Of a DNA stretch of 64,000 bases, positions 11,901-26,900 are shown in pieces. The stretch's first letter is position 1, and each line of letters starts with the position of its first letter. This DNA is from Branchiostoma floridae (lineage: Eukaryota > Chordata > Leptocardii > Amphioxiformes > Branchiostomatidae): assembly GCF_000003815.2 (NCBI RefSeq), contig NC_049980.1, positions 14,426,405-14,490,404 on the forward strand, written 5' to 3'. The translations under genes were made by a program, and so were the position numbers. Under the pieces are notes generated by a model. The model did no database searches, was not told the DNA's origin, and worked only from the letters and a program-made list of their open reading frames with translations.

Positions 11901-14900
11901 ACTTCAGTACCAAGGACAACACCAGCTTGTATAAATTACATTCTGTGCTTTGTTGCATCAACAAAACTTCTCATTACAAATTGGACAAGTACTAATTAAG
12001 AAGAAGAAAAGTATGGTGCTGTTGTGTCTGTAAATTTGAAAGTGCCATCTTGATTTGACCTAAGTAGGTGTTTGTAGGCATTCATTCCATAAAGATTATC
12101 CCTTACCAGAGCAGTGGAGAGCTGCTCCACTCCATGTTCCATCTGCCTGGCATGTACGACTGGTGTCACCACTAACAACGTTTTGTCCTGCTGTGCAGCT
12201 GTAGGTGACAGTTGACCCAAACGTGGTGGTGGTGTCTCCTCCCTTGATGGTGTTGGGTGATGTGCCAGGGTCCCCACAGTCAACAACTGGGAAATGAATC
12301 AATATCTTATAACCAGATGACATTGACCAATGAGAAGGCTCCAGTTTTTCATAATCATTCATCATCAATACTCCATATTTACCAGATGTAAACTCACAAA
12401 CTCGCCAATCCAACATGGTGTTCATGTGTACTATTAGCAGTGGGCCTGTTGCTTTTAACTTGACCTATGACTTGAAAAATGCTTCAAGGAGAGTAAGATT
12501 TTAGTACTTACACTCAGCACAAAAAGTTTGGAATATCAACTTCGGTTGATCATATTTATGTTGTTTCTGCATCAATTTCAATATATCATATATCTATAGA
12601 AATCTTGTCTGATTTTCTTTCCAATGGTATCAAACTCATTATCATTGTTAACTCATGGAACATACACTAGGCTTGCTAACGTGAGTGGGTCACGAAAAAA
12701 AAGGGCCCAAATTCCCCCGTTTCTGTTCAAAACTGTATCGTCCGGTTCAACCGTTGTTATGGCCGTGGGTGACAATGATTCAATCAATCCTTTTATCACC
12801 CAACGTTTGGTATACAGAACATCCAAGTTTCTTTTAGCATATCTGGGTAGAGTATTTCATGAGTGTAAATTCATGGAACGAGGACTAGGCCCGCTTACGT
12901 ACAGGGCGTCCTAAAGATAAAGTGCCAAAATTACCCTACTAAAGTCAATCACACCATTCTGCTCATTTTCTTCCGTCAGTATTGACTTGTGAATAAAGGC
13001 AAGTTGAATAAACAGGACATGTCAATCAAAGCTACTATTACTCTTTATTCAAGCAAAAAATCTGAACCATGGCAAGAGGTGATCAATCGAGTGCTAGCCA
13101 TAAGCCGTAGGAAGGCTATTCTACCCTAAGACTGTGCTCCAGCATCCAATGGTCATTGCTCTGTGTGGACTGGTGTTGTAATCTTGCAGAATGGCATTTG
13201 GTCAAATATTGAAGAGGTAGAATTTTGCTACTGGATGGAGGATGGTGTCCCTATATGTCACCACATTAATTTCCCTTGAATGATGACGAGTCTTGTTTAC
13301 CCTATGGTGGTTATACTGCCCCACACCATGACGCTGCCTCCACCACCAAATGCCGAAAGTTACTCTTGCCTTGTCAGCGTGCGGTTCTCCTTGCCGCATC
13401 CACGCTTTGATTCTGCCATCCAACTATCGAAAGGGCAGATGAACTCTACTCAAGTATGCTAAAACCTTGTATGTTCCGTATACAAAATGTGAGGTGAAAA
13501 GAGGATTGATTGAACCAGTGACACACGCGCCAATATCAACAGGACGATGCAGTGTTGAACAGACGTAGGGGAATTTGGGCACTTTTTTTTCGTGACCCAC
13601 TCACGTAAGCAGGCCTTGTGCTCGTTTCATGTGTTTATAATCATAATAAGTTTGATACCATAGGAAAGAAAATCACACAAGCTTTCTATTGATATATAAT
13701 ACATTGAAATTGATGCATAAATAACGGAAATATGATATACTAAAGTTGATATTCCAAACTTTTTGTGCCGAGTGTATATGTTATTTAGGACTTCCCATGT
13801 GTCTGTTTGACACATCATATCCATTTTTGATTATACTGCTGCTGGGATCCCTGTCACAGCAGCAGTCGGATAGTCTTCACACTGTGCTTCCATGATAATG
13901 AAAAAACTTTCACAAACTAATACTAGACAATTCACCAAGTCAGTTCACGATCACACAAACATTCCTTTGGTGTAAATGATGCCATAAGGTCTGGTTGCTT
14001 CATATAGCCACCTCAGAAACCAGTTGTTGTTTGTGTCACTACCAATGGAGATTTATTCAGGTGGCTATGGGAACTGACCATGCCTTTTGGTACTGTATAC
14101 ACCTCAGGTTGACTCAATATACGTGTAAATGTTACAGTAAGTAGGACCAAACTGATTTGAACTAAAATACATGTATGAATGAGGGTAGGAGAGCATGCAT
14201 GCGATTGTCTCGGACACAGGAGCAAGTCACTACTTCGCCTTTAAGTACTAATTATACTGTAAATGGAGAAATGTTCGCGGTGGATTAATGTTCGCAGTTT
14301 TTGTGGTGGCCGTTTAACCGCGAATTTAAAACTACCGCAAACATTTTCCCATGGCCGTAAGAGACTACAGTGCATGGTGCTACCGCGAAATTAAAACCAC
14401 AGCGAAAAGTCCTTTTTATCGTTACCGCGAAATTAAATCCCCTTAAACTTAAATGCATTTACAGTAACTTGATGACATCCAAGGTAAGGAAAAAAAGACT
14501 TACTGCGACATTCCGGCTTGGTTCCATCCCACTGGCCATTGCTCTGACAACGTATCGAGGATGAGCCAAAGATGAAGTATCCATTGTCACAGAAGTACTC
14601 TATGGTCACACCAAAGGTGGTCCCAGCTTGAGCCACACTGTGACCATGTTCTACTGTTCCTGGGTCACCACAGTCAACAGCTAAGGTGTAGAGGACAACA
14701 GAGATAAGTCTTAAGTGTTGATTTTATTTTATTTTTGAAGTTCCAAAGCATTTCTCTAACAATCACTTGTTCTGAAGAAAATTTCAAGTACATGATTTTC
14801 CATAAAGATTAAGTCAATACTCATCTCACCTGTGCAAGTTGGGATAGGGTTGCTCCATAATCCATTCTGCTCACATCTTATGATCGGTGCCCCCTGTAGG

Positions 14901-17900
14901 ATGTACCCAACATTGCAGGTAAAGTTGAGGATATTGCCATAGTCAAAACTGTCACCATCCCTGTTACCGTAGTATGGAGTACCTGGATCCCCACAGGTTA
15001 TTGCTGGGGGAAAAAATCAGAAATGGTCTTAGTGATGAATTAAGAAAAGACAGTATCACATGGAAACTTGAATCTAAACAAATAGGTATAATCCCAATTA
15101 TCTCTGAATAATAAAATGAGCTTCTCAGTAGCAGTGCAATAATGCTACAGCAAGCCGTATTGCTACATGATGATTATCAATATGTGAAGTACTTACGAAT
15201 ACAGACAGGCACTCGCCCATTCCATTGACGGTTTGCTTGACAGGTAAGGTAGGAGCTGCCCACCAATCGGAAGCCCTCGTTACAGCTGTAGATGACCGTG
15301 GAACCGTAGGTGAAGCTGTTGCCTTGGCGATTGCCATTTGTTGGAATTCCCGGATCTCCACATCCTTCCGCTGTTGATTAAATAAACATTTGATTGAATG
15401 TACCCTAAAGTTTCCAATGAATGCAACTATCCTGTATTAGTGTTAAGTAACATCGATGACAACTGATCCATTGCAGTTACAGGTGATATCTACTAAGTGT
15501 AGACTTTCAAAAGGCATTTTATCTTTATCATATAGATACCACTGAAGTGTATTCATCATTGTACTATCGCCATTACTAAGGGATTACAAAGGGATTTAGT
15601 TCCTTTTGTATTCCAGAAATACTCTTGGAAGACAATTGAACCTTTAGGATTAAAAAAAAATCCTTATTCAGAAGACTTGTGCTCAAATATTTCTTACCTT
15701 ATCATGATAACGTTTAGGGGTTAAAAATGCTTAGATTCAAGCTGTGCTTTACAAGACTAATTCAGAACAGCAAAATAACGGAACTTACCAACACACTGCA
15801 CATCAGTCCCACTCCATGTGCCATCAGCTTGGCATTGACGCTGTGCTGACCCCTGTATGTTGTATCCATTATTGCAGGTGTATTGTATGACGGAGTTGTA
15901 GGTGGCATTCGCTCCACTGAGATAGTTGTATCTGCCATTAGGGGGGACTGGCAGCTGTGCACATGTGTTAACTGTGGAAAACATGTGATAGACATGTATC
16001 ATAAATGGCTGATTACACAAAATGTACAGAGTTGTTCAGGGTTAAAGGTTTCCAATCTTTCTAGCATCAGTTTACATGTACTACCACGTCAACGGATAAA
16101 GGTTACCCCGCGAATAAAGGTGAACTAACGCTAACAATTTAAAAAGAAGTACAGGGTTGCACTGTTTGAAATCACTAATTTGGGGATCAGAATGAATCGG
16201 CCCAGTCAACAAGTTGACCAGGGACTGTTGGGCCAAGATACAATTGCTTTGATTAGCCATGGGCTGAGTTGGTTAAAGGATTAAAATGTCAGTATATTTG
16301 CGTGACTGTCACAGAAATATTACTGTAGAAAGAAGTAGAAATATAAGGAGACTCCTCCATTCCTCACAGAACACAGACTGACAGACCAACCTTCACAGGT
16401 GGGAGGGGGGTTGTCCCAGGTCTGGTCTGCCAAACACGTCAGCACATGCAAGCCAACAGGGTGGTAGCCTGTCTCACATCCATAGTCCACGGTATCTCCA
16501 TAGTTGTAATTGGCCAGGGAAGGTGCCATTGTGCTGTGTGCGACAGAGGCTGGCCGTGGGCAGGTGCTGACTGGAAAATCCAGAATTGTGTGGGTATAGG
16601 CAACAGTCAGTCAGTTTATCAAAAAGCCATGAAGAGCGTTTGCAGTACTAATCAATTATATTGCAATGTAAGACAGGGAATTTACTTTCTAAATAGGATA
16701 TTTCTATAGCAAACATAGTTAACATACAATACAAACTACAAAGTACTTTACAGTGCACATCATCCTCTACCTATTGAGGTATAAAATTGACATNNNNNNN
16801 NNNNNNNNNNNNNNNNNNNNNNNNNNNNNNNNNNNNNNNNNNNNNNNNNNNNNNNNNNNNNNNNNNNNNNNNNNNNNNNNNNNNNNNNNNNNNTGTTTGC
16901 GGCAACTGATTCTTTGGTTAGGGACGGTAGCACAGTGCATGTGTCCTATAATTTTCAGATATTGTTCTTTATCATACTATGTAGATTTAAATAGTCTGTA
17001 GGTTCAGAATATAAATGCTCATCCTTACTTTGACATGCTGGTGGGTTGTTGCTGCTCCACCCACTGGTTCCACAGGTGATCTGGGTCACAGCAGAGCCTG
17101 GCAGGCGGTATCCCAAGTTGCACTTGTAGGTCACAGTTGAGCCAATGGTAAAGTCATTCCCATCGATGATTCCATTGGCAGGGGCACGGGGCATGCCACA
17201 GGACGTGGCTGTTTGGCAACAAAAATGACTGAATTAATACTGTGAAAAACTGCACAGCTTTAACCTTAGATTCTTACTACAGTTAAGAATCTACCTCAAA
17301 CAAAACACATGTGACACATCTAAATCAAGACATGGCTAGCATCTGCATGGCTATCTCATGATGACTGCATGTGATGGATTTCCTTAAATCTTGTTTTCCA
17401 CCAGATTAGGCAAGAATAAGTTATCCCAAACATCTGGCCTTAAATCCCTATTTCTTTAGGAACTACTACCAGTATTTACCTTCTTAGAAACACAATCAAT
17501 GGTCATTTCAGAGATAAAATGATTTCTTGGAAATTATTAACTTTAAAACCCCTGTTTACACCTCACCTTGGCAGACAGGTCTGGGGCTGGTCCACTCGTA
17601 CGCATAATTTCCCATCAACAGACAGGTGGCAGTGGCTTGTCCAACCAGGGTATACCCAGCATTACAAGTGAAGGTCACTCTGTCATTGGGGTTGAAACTG
17701 AAAGAACAAATAAAAAATTTTGATATCAACTCAAATATCAATATGATCATTGTGTTCTCAACATATTGCAGTCTTTATCCCTTTCTTGACAAAAGCTAGA
17801 AAATTTCCTATTACGGATAGAATTGTATCCATACTATTTTAATATTAAACTACAGGTCCTAAATATATTTAATTCATTACATGAGAATTTTGTCAATCTA

Positions 17901-20900
17901 ATCAAGAGCATGTTATGTAAGAAGAATGATGAATGAGCCTACAAAATGCTACATACATTGTAAGACTTTGAAAACATGTACCTGTTCCCTTGTCTGTTGC
18001 CATTGTCTGGTATGCCTGGATCATTGCAACAGACAGCTGGAAACCAAAACATTCAGTTTATATCCATTGACAATGTAATGCTGGTCTGTGTCAATCACAA
18101 TATATTGCCTTGCACATCCTTATGCCAGATATTTTTATCACTATGCCTTTTCTGAGGGGAGGCCTCCTCCTCCCCTTAAGCTCTTGAAAAAACAGCCAAG
18201 GACAGAGATGTAATGTCGAAGGTTAAATAAAGGTTGGAAAAAATTACAACTTCCATATAATGCACTCAAAAACAAAAGGATGTAAGCATCAAACCCCACA
18301 CAGTTCATGATCAACAGACACACATGTGATATAAGTAAAGTGTACATTGCAATAGTGTACAATCCATGAAAGGATCAGAATGCCAACCATAAAAACAGTA
18401 TCATACTAACATCGGTAATTAAGCTCAAAGCCTCTATCTGTGATGGAGGCATCACTGGTCCATTTGAGGAAGATGACTGCTCCTGGGCTGGTGTAGTTAG
18501 CTACTGGAAAGGGGCGGCCAGTGTAGGTCACAGCTGCAGTGCCTGCATCGGTTGTTCCTTTGGGAATAAGATTGAATATATTTGTCACAACTTGGAAATA
18601 TAATATACTTATTAGAAAATGTACTGACTCCTTGTACTAATTTTATTACTTGTTACCACAATACACATTAGTGCAATTAGTAACTGTCACTGTGTTGATA
18701 AAAAAAATGATTAACAAAACAACAAATTCATTCAAAGATTGTGATAATCACCACAGTTTTCACAATATGCACTATGTCTTGTCTGTTGTCACCAAACTTT
18801 AACACTTAACAATTCATTACACGTTCAGCATTGTTTGATTTTATGTTTAAAGGGATCAGATATACATGTTGCCATTTTCTCTTTCAATACTTGAACATGT
18901 CGCCACACAGGGACTTAAAATATGATCATTCAGTGAAATGTAATCTAATGGAATAATAGAATAACGTTTTTCATAATACACTACCATCAAATACTTCCAA
19001 CTTGTCATAATTCCCCTCTGACTGGAAGTACTCAAAACTTAGAGTGACCGGGTGTCCGTTACACCCATGCAGAGTCCAACCACAGATGGTGTTGATGGGG
19101 TAGTTATTAGGATAGCCTGGACTCAGGATCACTCCACTGCCATCTGAGCGGTCATCGTTAGTCGTGCACAAGACTGTGAGAAATGGAACCCATTACAAAA
19201 TTAATAGCTAGATGATACAGTTTTTAAGACTTTATATCCGTACACAAAATAAAGCACTTACCAACAAGCTTTCGATCAGTCCTCTGATCCTTCTCAAGTT
19301 GTAATGACCCAAAACCTAAGTCACACTTCCGTTCCGGAAGTGCGACTTAGGTTTATTTTGTGTACGGATATAAAGTCTTAAAAACTGTATCATTATGTTA
19401 ACTACCGTCACAGATGAACTTACATTCAATTAATAGCTAGACTTCAGCAGATACAGACAAGTGTGTCATTTGAATTTTATGCAAGATACATTAGGCCTAC
19501 ATACAATGCAGGTACTCTAAAGCAAAAGAAACGACCAATACCAACTGCTCCCTTCTTAATAAATAAATAGATCAATCATCTTTGTTCATAGAGTTATATA
19601 CATAGAATGATTTTTAATCTTGCTTAAGAAATCACACCTGGTTGAAACACACACCTGTACATGTTGGTGGGCTGTTGTCCCAGGCTGTGATGTTGCCACC
19701 CCTGCAGGTCAAAGTGGAAGCCCCCGTCATGGTGAACCCACGGTTACACTCAAACCTCACCACATCCCCAATAGCATTGCCACTTCCTATCTGCACTGCG
19801 TTTTGCACCCGTGGAAGTGTAGGGCAGCTCCGGGAAGCAACAGCTGATCATGAAACAAATGAATGATGTTTGAAGATATGCTATGGCTGGACACTTAAGT
19901 CACATCTCCTATACACACTGAAGTGAAGAGTGAAGACTTTAAGTCATTAAGCAGTAAAAATGTTTGTACCTGTGTAGCGCATCATGAACTTGCCATCCAC
20001 TGAGTAGTCAGAGGTGAGCTGTACCAGCACATTGTTGGAAGGGATGTAGGTGTCATTTACTTGAGTACCAGTCAGCTGAACTGTGACAGGTAAGGACGTA
20101 CTTAGCCCCTCTCTGAAGACAAGAATATCAAGATAATTTAATACAGTATGCTTGTGTTAAATGTACTTAAGTCTAATAGAAACATTTTGAACAAACTTTA
20201 CAAGAGTAGACTCTTTGAAAATGAATGAATGGAATTAAGGAAGACCTTTATTGCACACCTGTGCCCAGTGGGTTAGTACAGGGCATATGTTTACATGAAA
20301 AAAGAATAATTTACAGAATGATACTGCCAAGCTAGTATCAGTACTATTATAGTCTATAAGTGAATTTGACTTTTCCTCATTTTTTTAGCTGTCTTGATTT
20401 CTGCAACAGATTCTAAATGCTCCTTTTCGTTTGGATCTACATTCACTTCCATTACCTGAATACAGGTACAAATAATCAATAATAAATTCGTTCATTTTGA
20501 GACAAAACAACAATCTGGCTGATATTAGTGGTACTGACCTGAATTTGAGAAAGTCATACCCATCCTCCACATCAAACACGACAAAGCTGAACTGCACAGC
20601 CATGCCGTCTGGGAGCATGATCCGCCACTGACAGTCCCGCCCGTTACCATACGACCCGGGATAGCCGGGGCTCAGAATGGTGCCTGACAGGGCTGTGTAG
20701 TTGGCACCACAAGGAGCTGTGGTGGAGACATGGAACGGACTGGTGAGTTACTCAATATCTATTTATCATAATAACACTTTCAAGCATGGAGGATACATGC
20801 ATGGATGATCCTAACCTTTTGCAGAGATAGGGCCAAGGTGTCATTACTCTATATCTGTGGTAATTTTGCACAATAGCCAGAGGACGATTTCTATATGTCA

Positions 20901-23900
20901 GACTCTGTACAAAGATGTAAAATTATAGTCAGAACTGCACAACAAGACTTAATTGAGTCAGGGGAACAATAAAATCTCGTCTATATGGACTGCTTGTCAC
21001 AGACATATATAGAGGGACAGGATTCTTAATGCTTACATTAATAGGGAAAATAATCTAAGGTACAAAAAAAGTGGTCACATTGGCCAAGTGGTCCATACAC
21101 ACTGTATGTAGAGTGGCCTCACTTGTACAGGTTTGACTGTTTTCATGATTATTCTTTACAGCTGCTCTAATATTTTCCTGACAGAAAATTGTTGTAACAG
21201 TTGTACATGTACCTACCATCACAACTGGGGAAAGGGCTACTCCATGTCAGGGTATCCTGCTGACAGGTGAGAACAGCAGGGCTGCTCACAATGTAACCCT
21301 CGTCACAGTCATACCGAATCACCGAACCTGCCGCGTAGCTGGTCCCGACGATGCGACCATTTTGTAGAGCCGGTGGTGTGACACAATATCGTGAAAGAAA
21401 TGCTGAAAGGTAATATAGCATATATTAAGTTAAACATACAACTTGTTGTAAAGCCAGTTTATTAATGGTGCCATGGTGGCAGCAACAATGCGAAACTAGA
21501 ATTTATGTCTCAGACCATCTGACCATTTCCAAATTATTATCCAGTTGCTTGAGGGACTGTTACAAGAATGTAAGCATTATCTTAAATTTCATTGTAGTAG
21601 GCCATATCCTATGTTTGATTAGTGATATTTGATGATTATTGAAATCTTTTAGACTAGATGAGCATCTTCCTGGATTTTATGAAACAAATAATCTTTACCA
21701 CAAAAATATCGATAACCAAAAAACATTCAACCAAAACATAATATCCAATACAAAATGTACATGTACATTTTAGTATATTGTGTGTTTCAAGTTGCATGAA
21801 GCTGTACCTTCATACTGAAGAGCAAACCCATCATCTTTCACTGAGCTGTCAGTTGATAATGTAATGACTACTTCATTAGTCTGTGAGTAGAGCACAGGAG
21901 GAATCATCTGTCCGGTGAAGCTGCCCAGCAGAGGAGAGTTGGTGGTGGGACCATCGTACAAGTACAGATAGTCATAGTCCTGCTCCAGACTGAAGTTCTG
22001 GAACCTCAACTCAATTCCTACAGAGAGTCAGAGATAAAAAGGGTCATCACAACCAATGGCCAAATGTTTATTTATGATATAATCATTATCTTTCTGAAAC
22101 TCACAACTTATATAAGACTTTAAAAGCAAAAAAAAGAAATTCTGTAAAATACAATTAATCAGATATGTAGCTTGGAACAAACTCAAACTGTGTATAATAT
22201 ATTAAATGTTTTGACTTATAGTGATATATTTTTTTTAAGAATGCAGGTGTTTATGAATGGCTGCATCTTTCAAATGTTTTTCATTGAGTCACGAGTAACC
22301 AAAAGAACTGAAGATGAAATGTGTGCTTACCACTTCGGCCACTGACAGTGATGGTCCAGGTACAGTTCTGTTCATGATCATAACCTCCAGGCCAACCAGG
22401 TGAGAAGATAAGTCCAGTGTCATCTGTCAGAGACCCTCCACACAGAGCTGAGTAGACAAGAAAACATTCCTTTGGTTGCAACTCAAAACAATTTTTTACA
22501 TGATATTCAACAGATGCAGGCAGCATTTAACTTCCTTTAAACTTAAACCTCATTCATATGTGTACCTCTGTACTGAGTGTGCATTTCTGTACAGAAAATT
22601 ACAGCTTACAGATTTGGTAAAAGGTAAAGGTATTAAAAGACAGTCCCCAAGCCGAAAGTCAACAACAACGGCTCCTAAACTGGCTCCCCTGGTCCATAGA
22701 AAAATAGACAATTGTTGTCACTAAAAGTACATGTACCTTCACAGGTGGGGGGAGGATAGTTCCAGTCCCTCCTGTTCCCAGGCATACAGGTGATGTGGTC
22801 ATGACCAACCAAAGTGAAGCCCTCATTGCAGCCGAATGAGACGACTGCATCCACAACAAAACTGTCTCCAGTCCTGTAGCCATTGACTGGGACCCCAGGA
22901 TCACGGCATGGTGCACTGACCAGCCCATATGCTGACATAAGTGAAAAAAGTGTTTGATGGTCAATACTAGCTGATTGTACATGATACTTCTACCATCACG
23001 ACAGCAAGAATTATGTTTCAACTATTAAGCCCCTTTATACAATGTCATAAATAAATCAAATTGATACACTTATGCATGTACAATGTAGAGAAATACCTCA
23101 AGAGGTTTTCAGTATCATTGTAAACTCCATTGTACACACTGTTATTAACAATTTCCTCTCAAATCATGCAAACATTATACATGTTCTGCTGTAAGATAAA
23201 CATGGTCTGCAAGAGTGAACCTGTGAACTAAGTAAAACTTATAACATTGAACAGACTGACAGTTGCTTTCTTTCAATCTATAAAAATCTAAATACATGTA
23301 ACTAACTTTCATAACGGATCTTGAACCCATCATCGGTGACAGAGTAGTCAGTAGTAAGGTCCAAGTACACCATGTTGGATGTGGCCCTGATCTCCCTGGG
23401 AATGGTGTTTCCTGTTGAAAATAGGGACAACATTGTTAATATCATTAGCATTGGCTTGACTAGTGTACGAATCTAGAAAGATTAGACAGAGTTTATGTCA
23501 GAACAAACCCACCAGTATACTCTCCCAGTAAATAGGAATCAGCTGAGCCTCCATCGTAGACTTTGAGCTTGTCGTATGGCTCCTCCAGGATGAAGGACTC
23601 TACAGTCAGTTTCACGCCTTCCCCAAGACTGACCTCCACTGTCCACTGACAGTTCTGGTTGTTGCCATATTGTTCAGGGTAGTTTGGAGAATAAATGTAG
23701 CCGGAGGTACGACCAGTTATATAGGCACCACAGGCACCTAGGTAATGAACAAGTACTGGTAATAAGCAAATGCCACAGATGAGAGTAAAAATGTTACACA
23801 AATGTCATGTATTCACCTTGAGTTGTGTTGGGATACACCTAAATCATACATTTAAAGTTGGATGTCATTATCACTAACAGGTACATTTGGTATAGTTTAT

Positions 23901-26900
23901 TTCAAGTTACAGTCAAAACTTTAAGACAAGCAACAGCAAATATGGGCAATTACAGGAATAGATATGCATACAAAAAATTCATTCATAACTATAAGGTAAT
24001 TTACAGTTTTTGATAAATTTTGCCCTTTTGCTTAAGGTTAACGCATTGTCACACTGCCTAATAAACTGTTTTTCAAGATGGCCTGAAATCTCACCAACAC
24101 AGCCCGGAACTGTTCCATTCCACATGGCTATAGTGGAGGACTGCTCGCACACCAGGACAGCAGTGTCGTTCAGTACAAACCCTGGGTCACAGGAAAAGGT
24201 CACAGTCTGGCCAATGGCAAAATCATTCCCCTGCCGACTGCCAAACTGTGGCATCCCTGGGTCCTGGCAGTAGGATGTACTTGTACCGTGTACGGCTGGG
24301 GGAAGAGAAGATTTCACCATTACTCCAACCAACCAGTCTTCAATCAGCATGTTCCTTATATTTCCTATACAAAGCATTTCCCTTATACCATGTGGCCATT
24401 GCCTTGCCCTACCTTCCCAACTGACTCGGACTTTGTGTTGAAACCTTTATATTTGATTAACTGATATTACATTACACGTCTTCCATACTTACCAGTAATG
24501 ACAGTGTGAAATCCTTTTGCTGTGACTTGTGCATTTGTTGTAAACCTCATCTGGACATTGTTCTGGAAGTTCAAAAGGAAACTTTGTTTATTTACCATTT
24601 ACCTTATCAGTGTGGCAAAAAATCATAACAGACTTTGAGCTGCATTAAAACACAAGAAATCTTGTATAATTCTGGCATACAAACTACCACGTTATGGCCT
24701 CCCTTCTTAAGCTACATCTAAGTACTCTACTGCACCCAACTTTTACTCTACATACCCCTGTGCTCAGATAGCTTTCCCCTGAGTGTGTACCACTGAGAGT
24801 GGCAAGGGATGGTGATGAGGAGGAGGATCCATCGTAGATAGTCAGGGTATCAAACTGTGACTCTGTCTCAAACACCACAAACTCAAAATGTACAACTGGG
24901 GAGAGGAGAAATGGGAATAAAAAAATTACTAACAGCATTTTTTTTTAGTTCTCTGACATTCCAGTCCATATCAGATAATTTATATGATTTCCCTATTTAA
25001 GTGTACTACATGTAAGATACATTGTACATGTAGTTCTGTACATCTTTCCATGATTATAATATCATTACATATTGTGTCAGCTACATGTATTGCTACAATA
25101 TTTTTTTAAGCCTCGGCTATGGCTATACCCATTCAATTTTGAACTAATCTTATTCCCATGTTGTCAATCAAATGCATGCATAAAACATGAGCTTACCATA
25201 ACCAGGATCCACAGAAATAGACCAGACACAGCCAGCTAGGGAGTTGTCATAGTTCCTTGGGTAGTTTGGAGAGACGATGACCTCTGACATGCCCACCAGC
25301 GGTCTCCTGTCTCCTCCGCATGGTGCTGTGGAGAAACCATGCAAGGGTCCAAGTTACAAAAATCATGAGCAGTCTGAAATATTTTGGGCTGTGCTTACCT
25401 GTTAGGTATCATTTTAGATTAAAATATACAAGCTTTCCAATGATACAACATAATGCCAATCGTTAAACATAATGCCAATCATTAAACAACAATGGATTCA
25501 AGGGAAGTTTTGGCCCTTTTTTTGCCTACTCATAAAGGTAGTGCTGGTGTTCAGAACAGATGGAATATCTTTGCAAAGGGCAATAAACAAGCTTGATACC
25601 AAAGTTACAGAGATGTGATGGACCTAATCTATGTATCCAGACTTTTTGGTTTTAGTTTATTTCATTTCAAATGTTGCTATTAAGACAAACAGGAGTTTGA
25701 TCCCCCAAACCAATGCCAAGATGAACAGAAACAGACGCTCTGTACCAAGAAAATACAAGTGTGGAAAAAAGAGCAGCTGAGGCCTAGGACTACACCACTG
25801 ACCTGTGCAGGTGGGGACAGGTTTGTCCCAAGTTGGTGTCCCTGCCACAGAAGTACATGTCAGGACACAGCGGCCTGCTTGGTTACATGATGACGGTAAC
25901 TCATAACCTGAGGAATAGGAAACAAAATCTGTATCATTTCTCTGGTACAACTGCCCTTCTGCAAAGAACACCTGGGTGTGTTAACATACTTCCCAAAGCT
26001 TCAGTCAGTTGTCAAATCATAAAGACTCAAACAAGGGTACTTGATGAAATAGCAAGTAACAGCAATGAAATTTTCAGCACAAACCCATTCAGCTATACCT
26101 TAACTTATACCAAAGTGTGTTACAGAAAACCTGAGAGAGCCAAATTTCCCCCCAATAACAAATAATAATAACATTTATTGCAAATTCTTGCCTGTGGGCT
26201 AATTGCAGGTAACATAAAAGATACAAACAGTGTAAGAACAATATCACAAGTGTCTACTCTAGTCTAAAGCTAGTAAAAGCTAACTCTACATCCTAGGTTA
26301 TTGGGTTCAACTCCTTTTTCGAAGACAACAATACAAATACAACGATACAAATACTGTTAAGTGTTCCAAATGCAAACTCACCATCATCACAGGAGAAGCT
26401 GACAGTGCTGAAGACGTTGAAGTTGTTGCCAATCATAGTTCCATTCATGGGTGCAGTCAGGGGTAGACAAAAGGTCCTACGGATAGCTACATCAACACAG
26501 AAGAACATGGTTGGCAATAAACAAACCATGAAGTTTTCTTGTACACATAGGAATGAACAAACATGTGTATGGGTATGCAGTGGAATCGTCTGTATCTGCA
26601 TTCTGTATCTAAATGACCAGAATCACCATCCTTTGATGTAACCTATCAGGTTGGAAGCCACACTCTGCGACAGCAGCTGGTAATATTACACTGAACACCT
26701 TACCATCTAGCAGCAAGTGTGTACTTTATGGTATACCTGTATAACTGACATTTAGAGTACAAATGTGTCTCAAATTGCTTCTTAAATCTAAGAGCCACAT
26801 CATGAACAACAGTAATCATTCCAGACCAAGTACCTTGGTAGCTCAGCTGGAAGCCATCCCCACCAACTGAGGAGTCACTATGGAACACGACAGTCATCTG

